A DNA stretch of 64,000 nt from the NCBI GenBank assembly GCA_963576565.1, contig OY755046.1, forward strand, positions 49,718,786-49,782,785, read 5' to 3'. How positions within the stretch are numbered: the stretch's first letter is position 1; each line of letters begins with the position of its first letter. A model generated the notes under the pieces. That model saw only the letters and a program-made list of their open reading frames with translations, did no database searches and was not told the origin of the DNA. This document shows, one piece after another, positions 44,767 to 54,790 of the stretch. This DNA is from Aspidapion aeneum (Eukaryota > Arthropoda > Insecta > Coleoptera > Brentidae). The position numbers and the translations under genes are program-made.

Positions 44767-44834
44767 TAGAGGCCCTCGATACATTTGACAATTGTTTTAC
44801 ACCAAACAATTGTCAAATGTATCGAGGGCCTCTA
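44767..44834. mobile_element. 68-bp perfect palindromic micro-MITE, TSD GTCTATAG
   Basis: Two perfect 31-bp inverted arms (starting TAGAGGCCCTCGATACATTT) enclose a 6-base loop TACACC. GTCTATAG stands at 44759-44766 and 44835-44842. TAGAG ends and an 8-bp duplication are hAT hallmarks. The element is almost nothing but its two termini. Confidence 0.85.
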
Positions 44835-44845
44835 GTCTATAGATT

Positions 44846-45012
44846 TTTGAAGTGTAAACTTCTTTAGGCGCGTTTAGCAGTTTTTGTGGGAAGTGAATTG
44901 AACTGAGCCGTCAGGCTCGGGTATGTAACGCTCATTCGGGTGAAGTCGGCTCGAGTCGACTAACTGTGAGAGGAACATTCAGCGAGCGATATGATGATGC
45001 AGATGAAGGCCA
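44846..45012 (-). repeat. Inverted copy of the 29272-29437 repeat
   Basis: TTTTTGAAGTGTAAACTTC, GAGCCGTCAGGCTCG, GGCTCGAGTCGACTAACTGT and GCAGATGAAGGCCAGTATTA are the reverse complement of the 29-kb copy. Confidence 0.8.
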
Positions 45013-45488
45013 GTATTATTAATTTCGCCTTGTTGAAGTTTACGTCTTAAACACACACAATTTTTATATATAGGTAGGGGAAAGAGGGACAAAATCGGGT
45101 ACTTATTTTTATAGGCTTATTTCCATTAGAGTTAATGGTTGATTAGTGCCTTCAAACAACAAAAAATATTTGGTTACTCTGAAAAGACAAATATTAAAAT
45201 ATAAAAATAATTAAAATTCTTTTATCTTTAACGCAAATCTATATATGTTGAATTACAGAATTCTCCACTTCCCACTCTTGGTCAGGAAACCTCCTTTTCG
45301 CTGGATTTCCAACTAGTATTAACAACTGTTTGAACCCTCGCATTAGCTTGCTGGGGGTATGAGAGTCTTTTGAAGGTTTTTGAAAGGTATGTTACATTTT
45401 AAGAGGGGGTATTGGTTTATAAAACAGTTTAATCTATTTAATAGGCACTGAAAATTGCTTCGGATGTAGTTACACTTCTTTGTTTACA
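45013..45488. other. AT-rich spacer, nothing recognised
   Basis: No motifs. It may include the 5' part of the element that carries the following ribozyme-like sequence. Confidence 0.35.
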
Positions 45489-45551
45489 TTGTTTCAGCTG
45501 ATGATGGGTCCCTTTAGACTCGAAGCATGTCCTAAATAAAACTCGAAACAA
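45489..45551 (+). ncRNA. Hammerhead ribozyme-like sequence with canonical core
   Basis: CTGATGA (45498-45504) is followed by stem II GGGTC-CCTTTA-GACTC and then GAA (45522-45524). GC-AT-GT follows as a two-pair helix III, and then C of a GTC cleavage triplet (45529-45531). Helix I can form between TTGTTTC (45489-45495) and GAAACAA (45545-45551) around an internal loop. Position 15.1 is G (pairing as G-U) rather than A. Type I hammerheads with very short helix III are known from Penelope-like elements and satellite DNAs. Activity is untested. Confidence 0.55.
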
Positions 45552-45960
45552 TAAATACTTTAGTGGAGAAGATATTCAGTTTTTTCTTTGAAGTTTTTAT
45601 TCTTTTGTGCAGTATTCAGTTTAATACTTTTTTTTGTTATTCTATTTAAATTCGATCTTTGTGCATGTCAGTACCACCACTATTGGTCAAAGTAAAATGA
45701 AACTATATATATGATGTACACAGTTAATAATACGTGAAGATTATGTTTATTCTATTCAGTTAAGAAAGTAGTGGATTAGAAAGTGGCTAAGACGTTATTT
45801 TCAGTATAATTGAAACATTATAAAGGAGAAGAAATCTAACTATACTTAATCTATAGGTAAGATTACATTAGTTATAGATATGCATAGATGTTAAATGCCT
45901 ATAATAGTGGAGTTGAGATTTAGTAATGAACCTAATCCTAACTATTTGTTTTAAAATGCG

Positions 45961-46255
45961 ATATAAAATTTAGGAAGAAGAAAATCACGAGCTTTTGGAC
46001 TAGCAAATTTTCTTATTGTCTGTTGTTATTAATTTTTGCTGACGTTTCGGTTATGGTTTTTTCCTTTCTTCCGAGCTAAAGAGACGTTACAGTATTTTAA
46101 TAAAATCTTAATTACAAAAGGTTATACTGTAACGTCTTTTTAGCTTTGAAGAAGTTGAAAAACCATTACCGAAACGTCAGCAAAGATTAATAACAACAGA
46201 CAATAAAAAAATTACCAGTCCAAAAGCTTGTGATTTTCTTCTTCTTATACCAATT
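45961..46255. mobile_element. Foldback element with ~95-bp arms carrying a CGAAACGTCAGC motif
   Basis: The left arm AATCACGAGCTTTTGGACTA, TTATTGTCTGTTGTTATTAA and TTTGCTGACGTTTCGGTTAT is inverted at the right (ACCGAAACGTCAGCAAAGAT, TTAATAACAACAGACAATAA, CAAAAGCTTGTGATTTTCTT). The inner arms continue with AGACGTTACAGTAT/ATACTGTAACGTCT. ACCGAAACGTC is also the 3' half of the hammerhead-like core in the Penelope units, and TTGAAGA precedes it on the right side. Confidence 0.8.
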
Positions 46256-46591
46256 TTCTGGACGTGAATATCAAACAACAAAAAAATAAAATACTGCGGT
46301 TATGAGCTAGTTGTTTTGTGATAGACCAACTAATAACATTCAATTTTAGAGTATGGATTTGAATGTCAAATTCAACTACACATTAAACGTTTGTTAAAAC
46401 AGAAACGTCAACCCAGATTTTAGATGATTTATTGCCTGTTGTATTGAGTAAACATCGCCATTTTAAATTATCGAACCCACTTTGTTTAGAGTCAATTATA
46501 ATATTAATTGATAACAACGGGTCTTCCAACAGAAATATGCCTATAAACAACAAGTGAAATTAAAGAAAGAAAAATAAGAAAAAAGTTTTCT

Positions 46592-46665
46592 GTCTTCGGC
46601 CGGGACTCGAACCCGGAATCTCTTGCTGTGTACGCAAATGCTTTTAACATTGAACCACCGAAGAC
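46592..46665 (-). tRNA. tRNA-like gene, 74 nt (loop anticodon ACA), possibly a pseudogene
   Basis: On the minus strand GTCTTCG pairs perfectly with CGAAGAC as acceptor stem. CCGGG-TTCGAGT-CCCGG is a perfect T arm containing a consensus B box (GGTTCGAGTCC). TTTGC-GTACACA-GCAAG forms the anticodon arm with T33 and anticodon ACA (Cys by the code). The D arm (GGTTCAATGTTAAAAGC) pairs poorly and the A box is weak. Anticodon ACA for Cys is not normal, so it may be a tRNA-derived relic or SINE head. Confidence 0.6.
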
Positions 46666-49080
46666 CATACATAAATTTTCGGAAAACTTTCATCTATGCA
46701 TGTGTGCGGTATCTCAATACAAGAACGAAAAACTCTCAGGGTATCAACTCGACCAAGCCATCCAACTGATCTCTATGATTCTTCCTTCCCAGTGTCAAAG
46801 GTAAGAAATATGCCTTCTGAAATGCTTAATGTTTAATCATCTGCCTCCAGACCTCTTCTGTCTTCCTGACAAGTATTGCATACTGAGCAAGAGTTAGCAC
46901 CACAGCTTGCTTTACCGGTTACATCCTGTTTTTGTTTGATCTTCGCAACTTTACTTGCCTCCTTATTGCTCAATATCTCGTTATTTACTGGAATTTACAA
47001 AAGTAACCTTGGTATTCCGGTTTTTAAGGCACAATTGGCTGTCGGAACATTTTTTGCTTTCTTTCACTATAAATCTCGGGTATCAAAGCCACCACGGCGC
47101 GCATCTGTGTTTGAATGACCATAGATTCTTCAGAAAATACTCTTAGACTTTGCATCGGTCGGTGTAGGGGACTAGTATATCTTTTCTTACTTCCCTTTAA
47201 AGTTTTACCCTTTTAACCTACTAGAGTTTATTACCCTGTGATAAACTTTCATAAACATTTTAAGCATGTGCGCCTCCGTCCCATTGTCTCCTCATTAACA
47301 GGATCATTTTCAGCGTAAAAAAGGATCGAGAATCGACAAATCTTAAAAATACTTTCAGCTTTATTGAGAAAATTATAATATTTTTCCATCGAGGTATCAA
47401 TTAATGTTCGCTTTTAAATTTTTTCTTTTTATGTTTATTTAAAGTGAAATACTTATTAGTGAGGTCAAAGTTTTTTTAAAAGACCCTATGTTAAATTATT
47501 GTTGGCAAATAAACAAAATTTGTACATTTATCTTCCGACCAGAAAATCTACATTCCATTAACAGATATCATTTAATTTTAAATTACTTCATAGCTATTTA
47601 AACTAGGCAACCGCATTTTAATTATAATTTCGAGGCAGAGAGCATTCTCTGCCTAGCTCTGCATGCGGTTTGTAATATTCAAAAGCTCTCTAAACTTACA
47701 CCGCTTAATTTTAGCTCTAAAACCCAATTACTTTCCTCTTTATCTCTCCTATTATGGTGCAATCCAGTTTGAACTCCGATCTCTACATAAACTATACCTT
47801 TATATGTATAGCAAGTCGTAAATAAATATAAGTCAACATTTATTGCCATATAAATAACCCTAGACACGTAATCTTCTTTTCCGGAGACAACAGGAAATAC
47901 AACAGGATTTTCGGTCTAACGGTTCTTCTTGTAACATACAAAATGTGTCGTCGATTTTTAAAAAACTATCTTTCTTCATTTAGCTTTATCTTCAGCAGCC
48001 TTCTTGCAACAAGTTTTTAAATAATTAACAGGTTTTAGCACATGGTGTCTTAAAGAGCAATATTGGATACATTGTGTCTCCTAGTGGGGGTTAATAAAAT
48101 CATGAATTCGAAACTATGCTGCTGGTCCAGACAAACGCTCTGGATATTTTTCAAATCTTTTTTATTGACTTCTTTTATTTTAATTTTCACTTCATTATGT
48201 TCTGTAGTACAATACACTAAACCTTTTAGATCTATATACTTTCTCATTTACGTTGTTCATAGACTTTTGTAAGCAACATTGAAGCCGGAACCAATTTTTC
48301 TTCTGCGCATGCAGCGCCAAACTGTCATGCCATTGTGAAATGTGGAGCACCTATCACACAACATCTGACGCTCTCCGTAAGTTAAACAACGTGGTTGACG
48401 CATGCACTAAAAGAAAACTGGGTCTGGTTAAAAATCTCACAGCTCACTATGTACTTGAGATATTACTTGACCGAAGTTTTCCAAATTTTTGTTTTTTTTT
48501 GGATGATTTCTCGACGCAAAGATGTCTTAATTCATATCAAGATATCTTTAGTTTATGTATCCCTAATACATGTACGATGTAGTATATATTTAAAGCCTCT
48601 CATTATGTGACAGCAGTTTTACAACTTTTTGTTCTTTAAAAGAAGAATAAATTACTTAAGCATAAATTTACGAAAAATAGAGGTTTTTTGGTACTTGTGG
48701 AATATCTGGCCCCAGTTGTAAAAAATAAAATAAAAGTTTTTTTCGTGTTGGATCAAATGCTTTCTTAAGATTAAAAGGGCAAACTAACAAGTCTTCGTTT
48801 AGATCTAGACATATAAGAGTAAGAAAGTTGTTAATAACATTTATGACAAATGTGTTCGGTTCGGTTCGGTTATGAAGGCCGTTCTTTTTTTTTTATTTGT
48901 CAAGCACACTGTGTTTATTGTATTGCAATCTAGTCGATAAGAATAATACTTAATTTACTAAAAAAGTTAGATTTAAACTTAGGGTTCACTCAGCAGTGTT
49001 CCCCGCTTTGAAGTCTCTAACTCACAATTGTGTTGTGTTTATAGCTTTATTTTGTTATATATAATTCTTTTACATCACTA
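46666..49080. other. AT-rich spacer, nothing recognised
   Basis: Frames up to 80 codons on both strands have no motifs. A small hairpin AGGCAGAG-AGCATT-CTCTGCCT is at 47634-47655. (GGTTC)n-like words are near 48860. Confidence 0.4.
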
Positions 49081-49084
49081 GCTC

Positions 49085-49945
49085 AAACGACTCCACTTTT
49101 TTTAGTCTTCGAACTATTGTCTAGAAGCTGGATTTCTTCCACATTCACATGTCGATAAAATCTATCTTCATGGATTTTTGCGTACTTTTTTATAGTCTCT
49201 GCTACAGTTTCGATTTTTAGGTCCTGATGAAGGTCACTTTTCGTACCAAGGTTTCACAATGTTTCTTAATACTTTATTTTGAAATCTCTGTAAAACTAGA
49301 ATGTTATGCTCTTTAGTACAACCCCATAGTAAAATACCATCTGTCCATACTGGTTTCAGTATTTTTGTATAAAGCAGTAACATAATTATTATGAATTGTT
49401 AAATTGGACTTCGTTCCAATTAGGCACTTCATTTTTCTATACCTTATCTTTAGTTCTTATCTTATTTCTTCTGTAATTTCTAGTACAATTTCATACTGTG
49501 ATATTTTGCTTGATTTGAATATGGTACAGGAATATTGTAAATAGTTATTTGTATGTGATTTATATATTTTTTTTGTAAAATCAACAGGAATTCGTTTGTT
49601 TTTATTTAATTTTATTCGCCACTTTCTGGTCCAACAGTGAACTTCGGTAACTGCATCCTGAAGTTTTTCTATGCATTCTTCATTAGATTTTGGTTCATTG
49701 GTAGCGCAATAAATGTAGGTAGATTGACAGTGCTCTGGTATTTTGGCAATGAAATATAAATCATCATTAGATCGCTCTACAAGAGCTTCAATGATGTCCT
49801 TATCCATAACCTTAACAAAGACTTTGATATTAAAAGGCGTGGGTCTACGGAATAGTGTGGAATTAAATAAAATTTCACCCCTCCCAAATCCCAAACTATA
49901 TTAGTATCGACACACAGAATAGCCATCGATGTCCCCCCCTACATG
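49085..49945 (-). pseudogene. Jockey-type LINE reverse-transcriptase relic (3' half)
   Basis: From 49945 on the minus strand a damaged ADDT-like box is followed by CIEKLQDAVTEVHCWTRKWRIKLNKNKRIPVDFTKKIYK, the LQ---W--KWRIK-N--KS--V-F segment that follows the active site in Jockey LINEs. Other frames then give RYRKMKCLIGTKSNLTIHN, LKPV-type and WGCTKEHNILVLQRFQNKVLRNIVKPWY-like sequence, and DLKIETVAETIKKYAKIHEDRFYRHVNVEEIQLLD. Several frameshifts and stops. The polymerase N-terminus and endonuclease are missing. Confidence 0.8.
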
Positions 49946-50190
49946 AAATTTCTAAATATGCACCTGATGTAAGTGTTTGCTCCGTATTTAATTTATTTAT
50001 TTACATATTTATTTATTCAACAGTATCTACAGCAAAAACCTAATTACAAATACTTCGTTACATTAAAAACACACATTCATTCTTTAAAATACGTCATTTA
50101 AACTACACATGATAATTACCAAACAAATCAAATTACATAATTACTTATAATTACACCTATTCTTGACTCGGAGAGCAATAGTTAACTTTT

Positions 50191-50192
<2 letters not shown>
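49946..50192. other. AT-rich spacer
   Basis: Nothing recognised apart from A/T-rich words. Confidence 0.35.

Positions 50193-50263
<71 letters not shown>
50193..50263. repeat. (TA)n microsatellite
   Basis: About 35 TA repeats with one G interruption near the 3' end. Confidence 0.95.
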
Positions 50264-50362
50264 CTTTTTTTTTAAATTGTTTTAGCTAACTTGTCAGTAT
50301 CAACATCTGAAGCATATTTTTTTAAATAAGTTGCATAAATTGTAGGAGCGCTTTTAAATAGA

Positions 50363-50830
50363 TTAGTTCATGGATAAGCTAAGTAAAACATATTTTTCCA
50401 CCTTGAATTGTTGCTTCAATGTTAAAACTTTTATGACACTCTCAATTTTGGAAGTAATATGTGATGAAAATGAAAGATCGGCATCGAAGGTTACACCTAG
50501 GTCTTTTTGTTCAGATACACGTTTTAGGTTTTCATTATTTATTGTATAATTTAATTTAATTAAGTTTTTGTTACGACTTAATGACAAACAAAAGCATTTA
50601 CACAAACTTTGAGTTATAACCATTTTCCTGGCGATATAGGGCTATGTCCTGAAATTCTCTATGAAGTCACACACAATCCTTCAAAGAAAAAAATTAAACA
50701 AACAATTTAAAATCATCGGCAAAATGCCAATGATTCCAAATGTTTTACCTTAGAAATAATTTTATTGAAGGCATTAATAAAAAGCAGTGGTCCGAGATTT
50801 GATACTTGGGGCCTATCAGAAGAACTAACA
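50363..50830 (-). pseudogene. LINE reverse-transcriptase fragment
   Basis: The minus strand from 50830 reads SNLGPLLFINAFNKI, an altered GS-LGPLLF-(I)N-(I) motif 4. A degraded FADD region follows with stops. The segment NKNLIKLNYTINNENLKRVSEQKDLGVTFDADLSFSSHI then matches the Y-I-----L-RV---KDLGV-FD--LSF--HI stretch after the active site. C-terminal parts are missing. Its clade (Jockey or CR1 type) is uncertain. Confidence 0.8.
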
Positions 50831-51235
50831 TAATGAGCAAACTTACTACCTTGATTCTACAAACTAATATCTTTTACTTATATAACAATAATTGACCATT
50901 TTTGTTAAAGTAATTGAGTAATGTCCAGCAATAAAATCGATTTCACGTCCTCGTATGACCTATTATTTTCGTGTAAAGCCACATGCAAAATAAGTTAGGC
51001 GATACTGACTTCCCATGAGATCACACACGATGAGCTCGATCGTCGAGTTAACTTTAATCCCCTGGGGAAAACCTCTACTCTGGTTTAACGAACTTTAATT
51101 TGATCTGTGTTTTACCGATTTTTAACCGCTCTATTTATAAATTGGATCGTGATGCTTTGTTTTTTCTAGTTTTTAACAACTCCAATAAATAGTCTTAGGG
51201 CCCATCGCATCGACATTTTTTTTGTTTCTTAGCCT
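50831..51235. other. Spacer, nothing recognised
   Basis: Contains GGGCCCATCGCATCGAC at about 51198, also found (reverse complement) near 56262, marking the edge of the shared repeat family. Confidence 0.4.
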
Positions 51236-52095
51236 AAAGCATACCTTATTTCCTAAAAGTTCGTTGCACCGAAATTAAACGCAGACTTATTTCTTCCTTA
51301 GTGTTGTTAAAATTATATCACCTTTTTTCGTGACTCTACTGTTCCTTAATAGCTGCTTAAGGATAAGATACTGGTCACATAATGTTACCTGTCTGGCATA
51401 GCCATAGCAATTGACAATATCTATAAATGAGCTGAGTGTTGTGATTAAAGTGAAGGTAACTTTTTGTGTTTTGTGAATAAATAAAGTAAGAAACATGGTT
51501 TTTTTTAAAATAAAAACTGCAAAAAAAATCTTAAAATAAATAAAAATGATTTTTAAAAACTTTAATTCCAAAGATAAGGCTAGATTTTAGTTCTTTTGGC
51601 TCAATGTTTTTGTGAAAAATTATACTTATGTATCGATTACAAAAAGATTTGTAAGGAAGAAAAATAATTTAAATAAAGTTAGATCTACTTATTACAGCAT
51701 TTTCAATATGAAAGGAATTTTTTGAGGTGTGGTCATAGACTAAATAGATTAATTTACGGGCTGGTCCTCAGAACAAGGTAGTGGTAGCCGTATACATCGA
51801 TGTTACAGTCTCCTTAGACATTTTCAGTACGGCATAACCAAGATGGATGGAATGGGGATAAAATCTGAAATCTGAGGACCAGCCCGTAAATTAATCTATT
51901 TAGTCTATGACCACACTTCAAAAAAATTCCTTTCATATTTAATATTAAACCTGGACTTAGGATGTGTATGTCTCTACAGCATTTTCGTCCGATTTTTGGG
52001 TCAACTACCTATAGCGCTAAAGGTAGGATAGGACTGACCAGTGTAATAAGAAAACCCTTTAAATTAAACTGCACTGGGTGATGTAACAAGACGAT
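51236..52095 (-). repeat. Inverted copy of the 39205-39850 repeat with a 270-bp insertion
   Basis: It matches 39205-39850 in reverse complement. The match is broken at 51705-51974 by an inserted segment flanked by TACAGCATTTTC, and resumes at 51987 with GTCCGATTTTTGGGT and AAGGTAGGATAGGACTGACC. A frame at 51287-51571 is a relative of the one at 39453-39719. Confidence 0.8.
51705..51974. mobile_element. Foldback insertion with 67-bp arms and 12-bp flanking duplication
   Basis: AATATGAAAGGAATTTTTTG then AGGTGTGGTCATAGACTAAA, TAGATTAATTTACGGGCTGG and TCCTCAG is inverted at 51872-51938 with two or three differences. TACAGCATTTTC flanks the insertion at 51693-51704 and 51975-51986. The empty site is visible in the 39-kb copy. 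About 35 bp beyond the right arm (51939-51974) belong to the insert. No coding signal. Confidence 0.8.
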
Positions 52096-52099
52096 TTTC

Positions 52100-52494
52100 C
52101 TAAAAAGTACCCAATTAGGGGATATTGATAAATCCGGTTTCGCAGATCATGCATGGTCAAATGATCACAGGATTCAGTGGTCAGAAGCTAAAGTTTTACA
52201 TAAGGAGCCGCATTGGCGAAAACGAAAGTTTATTGAAGCTGCGTATATAATGCAGAATAAAGAAGTTTTCAGTCAATACCAAACATATGGAAACCACTCC
52301 TTAAGGAAAACAGGCGTCTTAGGATTAAAAAAGAGGGCGGGCCGTCACACCTGACTGCACACCAAGTAGTATAAGTAGTAGCCTAGAGACTAGATTGTTT
52401 AGTTTACACTTGATAACGGTTAGAGATACTTACTAACTGAAACGTCGTGTTTTAAAATAAATAAAGACAATGGAAGTCCGAAATTTTATTTCTA
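52100..52494 (+). repeat. Penelope pseudo-LTR unit, copy A
   Basis: It begins CTAAAAAGTACCCAATTAGG, which translates in the frame of the main Penelope ORF as the distal GIY-YIG region (HAWSNDHRIQWSEAKVLHKE, WRKRKFIEAAYIMQNKEVFS). It then carries the 3' end, the ribozyme-like fold and the next start codon. Relative to copies C and D, a 13-bp deletion after CAGTCAA breaks the frame. Confidence 0.9.
52406..52450 (+). ncRNA. Hammerhead-like fold in Penelope pseudo-LTR A
   Basis: ACAC (helix I), TTGATAA (core, canonical CTGANGA with C3U and G8A), hairpin GGTTAG-AGATACTTA-CTAACT, GAA, ACGT (self-complementary helix III), C, then GTGT (helix I). The predicted cut lies 24 bases before the main start codon. 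Here the last stem base is T, so one pair is a wobble. Confidence 0.5.
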
Positions 52495-54719
52495 CACAAT
52501 CATTGTCTACGTGTTTCAAACAAAGAGTTGAAGAACGGTACGGACCCGGAATCAACAATCTATTCAGAGGCTACGAGAAGACCAAACTTAAAGTGATAAA
52601 GGAAGAAGAACACATTTCATTCTTGTGCGAGGCGTGCGACAGTGGTGTCATTCCGGTTGGTTTCCGCCTAAAAGCCAACTGTCCGGGAGTGCGAACGAAG
52701 AAGATCTTAGAGAGGACCAGCCAAGCACTAATCCGATCCCAAATCAGTTACCATCGATGGAGAAAAGCCAACTTCAACGCCGACATGGAGGAGCGATTTG
52801 AGGAAATTAGACGACACACATGGGAGGAAGACTACGAACCGATACTGAGTAAAATTGACAGTACGTGCAACAGAGAACGACAGAAGATACGATCAACTCA
52901 CCGAGAAAAACTTAAGAAACTACAGACACGTACTCAAGATAGAACAGACTCAACAACACCAAGCACTATAGTGAACATCTCCAAAAGGACTCTGAGCACC
53001 AACGAAGAAGTGGTACTCAGTAAGGGACTTAAGTTCGCCATTGCACCGGCACAGACACCGACACTGGAAATTATTGCGGCAATAGAGACCGTTAGTCTAC
53101 CTCAACCCGAAGCTGATGAGTTTCGCCATAAAGTAAGAACAACGTTGGACAGAAAGAAGCAACAAAAGACAAACATCACCAGTCAAGAACAACGGGCAAT
53201 CAAGAACCTGCAGGCTGACAAATCAATCAAGATTCTACCGGCCGACAAAGAAAACACAACGGTGGTCATGGATGTCGAGACTTACGACAAAAAGATCCAA
53301 GAAGTTCTGAAGAAAGGAGACTACAAGCAACTACCCAAAGACCCAACCACCACCATAGAAGGACGCATCTACAGGACTTTGAAGAAGTATGCTGAAAATA
53401 TCCCGGACGCTGCTAGATCCCGCCTGACTCCACACCACAGTAAGGCACCACATTTTTATGGATTACCAAAGATCCATAAGAAGGATATACCACTGCGACC
53501 AATTACCAGCTCCAGGGACTCACCGACCAGCACTTTGTCGAGGTTTTTGTTGGACATAATTCAACCACTACAGGGTAAGTCCGAATCTTTTGTCAAAAAC
53601 TCGGAACATTTTGTCGAGGTTTTAAAAGGTATCGAAGTAGATCCCGGCGATAGATTTGTAAGTTTTGATGTAGAAAGTCTCTACACCAACGTGCCAATAA
53701 ATGAGTCACTCAGTATCATTAAAAACAAATTACAAACTGATGATACACTTCACGAGAGAACAACTCTGGAGCTCTGTCTCCGTAACTCTTACTTTCAAGT
53801 GAAAGATAAGTTTTACGCGCAAAATGATGGACTCCCAATGGGTTCATCTCTTTCGCCAGTGGTAGCAAACATCTACATGGAGTGGTTCGAGGGCCATGCG
53901 ATCAACACAGCAAGAGTCAAACCAAAACTATGGCTACGATACATGGATGACACATTTATTATATGGCCGGAAAATGATGACGAACTACAAAATTTTCTAC
54001 ACCATTTAAACGGTATTCGACCAACATTCAAGTGCACCATGGAAATTGAAAAAGATTCGGCCTTACCTTTTTTGGATGTTCTTGTCAAACGATTAGACAG
54101 AAACATTCAAACCACTGTATATAGGAAACCTACACACACGGGACAGTACCTAAATTTTAAGTCTAATCATTCTGTTGCAACAAAACAAGGAGTTATAAGA
54201 AGTTTGTATTTAAGAGCCGTAAATATTTGTAGTAATAATGAAGAATTAACCACAGAAATTAACAACATTAAAAAGGACTTACAACAGAATGGTTATTCCG
54301 AGAAATTAATAAACTCAACGATATTTAAAATTAAAAACAAACTAAATGTACCAAATTCTCAAAATAATAATCCGTTAGGTGTTATTAACATTCCATATGT
54401 TCAAGGGATTTCAGAAAACATAAGACGAATAGCTAAACACTATAATATAAAAACAGTATTTTCTTCGGGAAATACGATAAGAAGTTTTGTAACTAAAACA
54501 AAACCAGACAATCCCTCAAATAATAAGGAATGTATTTACCAAATCCCGTGTGAGTGTGGTAAATCATATGTAGGTGAAACGAAACGCCGTCTTCAGGTTA
54601 GAGTAAATGAACATCTAAAAAGTATTCTTTGTTTGAAACTCGTAGACAATGATTGTGTAGAAATAAAATTTTGGACTTCCATTGTCTTTATTTATTTTAA
54701 AACACGACGTTTCGGTTAG
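52470..54719 (+). CDS. Penelope-like retroelement protein: reverse transcriptase with partial GIY-YIG
   Basis: Uninterrupted frame of 749 codons. Residues 1-320 are a charged N-terminal region with coiled-coil-like stretches. The RT follows: FYGLPKIHKKDIPLRPI at about 329, SFDVESLYTNVP at about 398 (first catalytic Asp), GLPMGSSLSPVVANIYMEWFE at about 454, RYMDDTF at about 490 (the DD pair), ALPFLDV at about 531 and YRKPTHT at about 550. The GIY-YIG endonuclease begins at about 688 with CIYQIPCECGKSYVGETKRR and stops after VNEHLKS (54623). The remaining 32 codons are an antisense reading of an inverted 5' end, so the distal catalytic part is not in this frame. It is encoded instead in the flanking pseudo-LTR units. 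The start at 52470 is shared with every unit (ACAATGGAAGTCCGAAA). Penelope-like elements prime at nicked or telomeric DNA. The lack of any stop argues for recent mobility. Confidence 0.95.
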   Translation: MEVRNFISTQSLSTCFKQRVEERYGPGINNLFRGYEKTKLKVIKEEEHISFLCEACDSGVIPVGFRLKANCPGVRTKKILERTSQALIRSQISYHRWRKANFNADMEERFEEIRRHTWEEDYEPILSKIDSTCNRERQKIRSTHREKLKKLQTRTQDRTDSTTPSTIVNISKRTLSTNEEVVLSKGLKFAIAPAQTPTLEIIAAIETVSLPQPEADEFRHKVRTTLDRKKQQKTNITSQEQRAIKNLQADKSIKILPADKENTTVVMDVETYDKKIQEVLKKGDYKQLPKDPTTTIEGRIYRTLKKYAENIPDAARSRLTPHHSKAPHFYGLPKIHKKDIPLRPITSSRDSPTSTLSRFLLDIIQPLQGKSESFVKNSEHFVEVLKGIEVDPGDRFVSFDVESLYTNVPINESLSIIKNKLQTDDTLHERTTLELCLRNSYFQVKDKFYAQNDGLPMGSSLSPVVANIYMEWFEGHAINTARVKPKLWLRYMDDTFIIWPENDDELQNFLHHLNGIRPTFKCTMEIEKDSALPFLDVLVKRLDRNIQTTVYRKPTHTGQYLNFKSNHSVATKQGVIRSLYLRAVNICSNNEELTTEINNIKKDLQQNGYSEKLINSTIFKIKNKLNVPNSQNNNPLGVINIPYVQGISENIRRIAKHYNIKTVFSSGNTIRSFVTKTKPDNPSNNKECIYQIPCECGKSYVGETKRRLQVRVNEHLKSILCLKLVDNDCVEIKFWTSIVFIYFKTRRFG

Positions 54720-54788
54720 TAAGTATCTCTAACCGTTATCAAGTGTAAACTAAACAATCCAGTCTCTAGGCTACTACTTATACTACTT
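54626..54788 (-). repeat. Inverted copy of the Penelope 5' end
   Basis: 54626-54788 is the reverse complement of 52364-52526, including the hammerhead-like fold (here 54702-54746, minus strand), the start codon and the first 18 or so codons. It follows directly after the HLKS codons of the main frame and provides the ORF's spurious tail and stop. Confidence 0.95.
54702..54746 (-). ncRNA. Hammerhead-like fold in the inverted 5' end
   Basis: Same sequence as in units B-D, on the minus strand: ACAC, TTGATAA, GGTTAG hairpin CTAACC, GAAACGTC, GTGT. Confidence 0.45.
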
Positions 54789-54790
54789 AT

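Noticed and set aside
46876..47118. 80-codon frame with hydrophobic stretches resembling membrane segments
   Set aside because: Short, no homologous motif, overlapping frame of similar length, no promoter or splice evidence.
47634..47655. Hairpin AGGCAGAG/CTCTGCCT as a terminator or microRNA precursor
   Set aside because: Too short for a precursor and no adjacent gene; probably chance or a MITE remnant.
54624..54719. C-terminal 32 codons of the Penelope frame as real protein
   Set aside because: They are an antisense reading of the inverted 5' end and also appear as antisense frames at the other units (for example 55856-56158).
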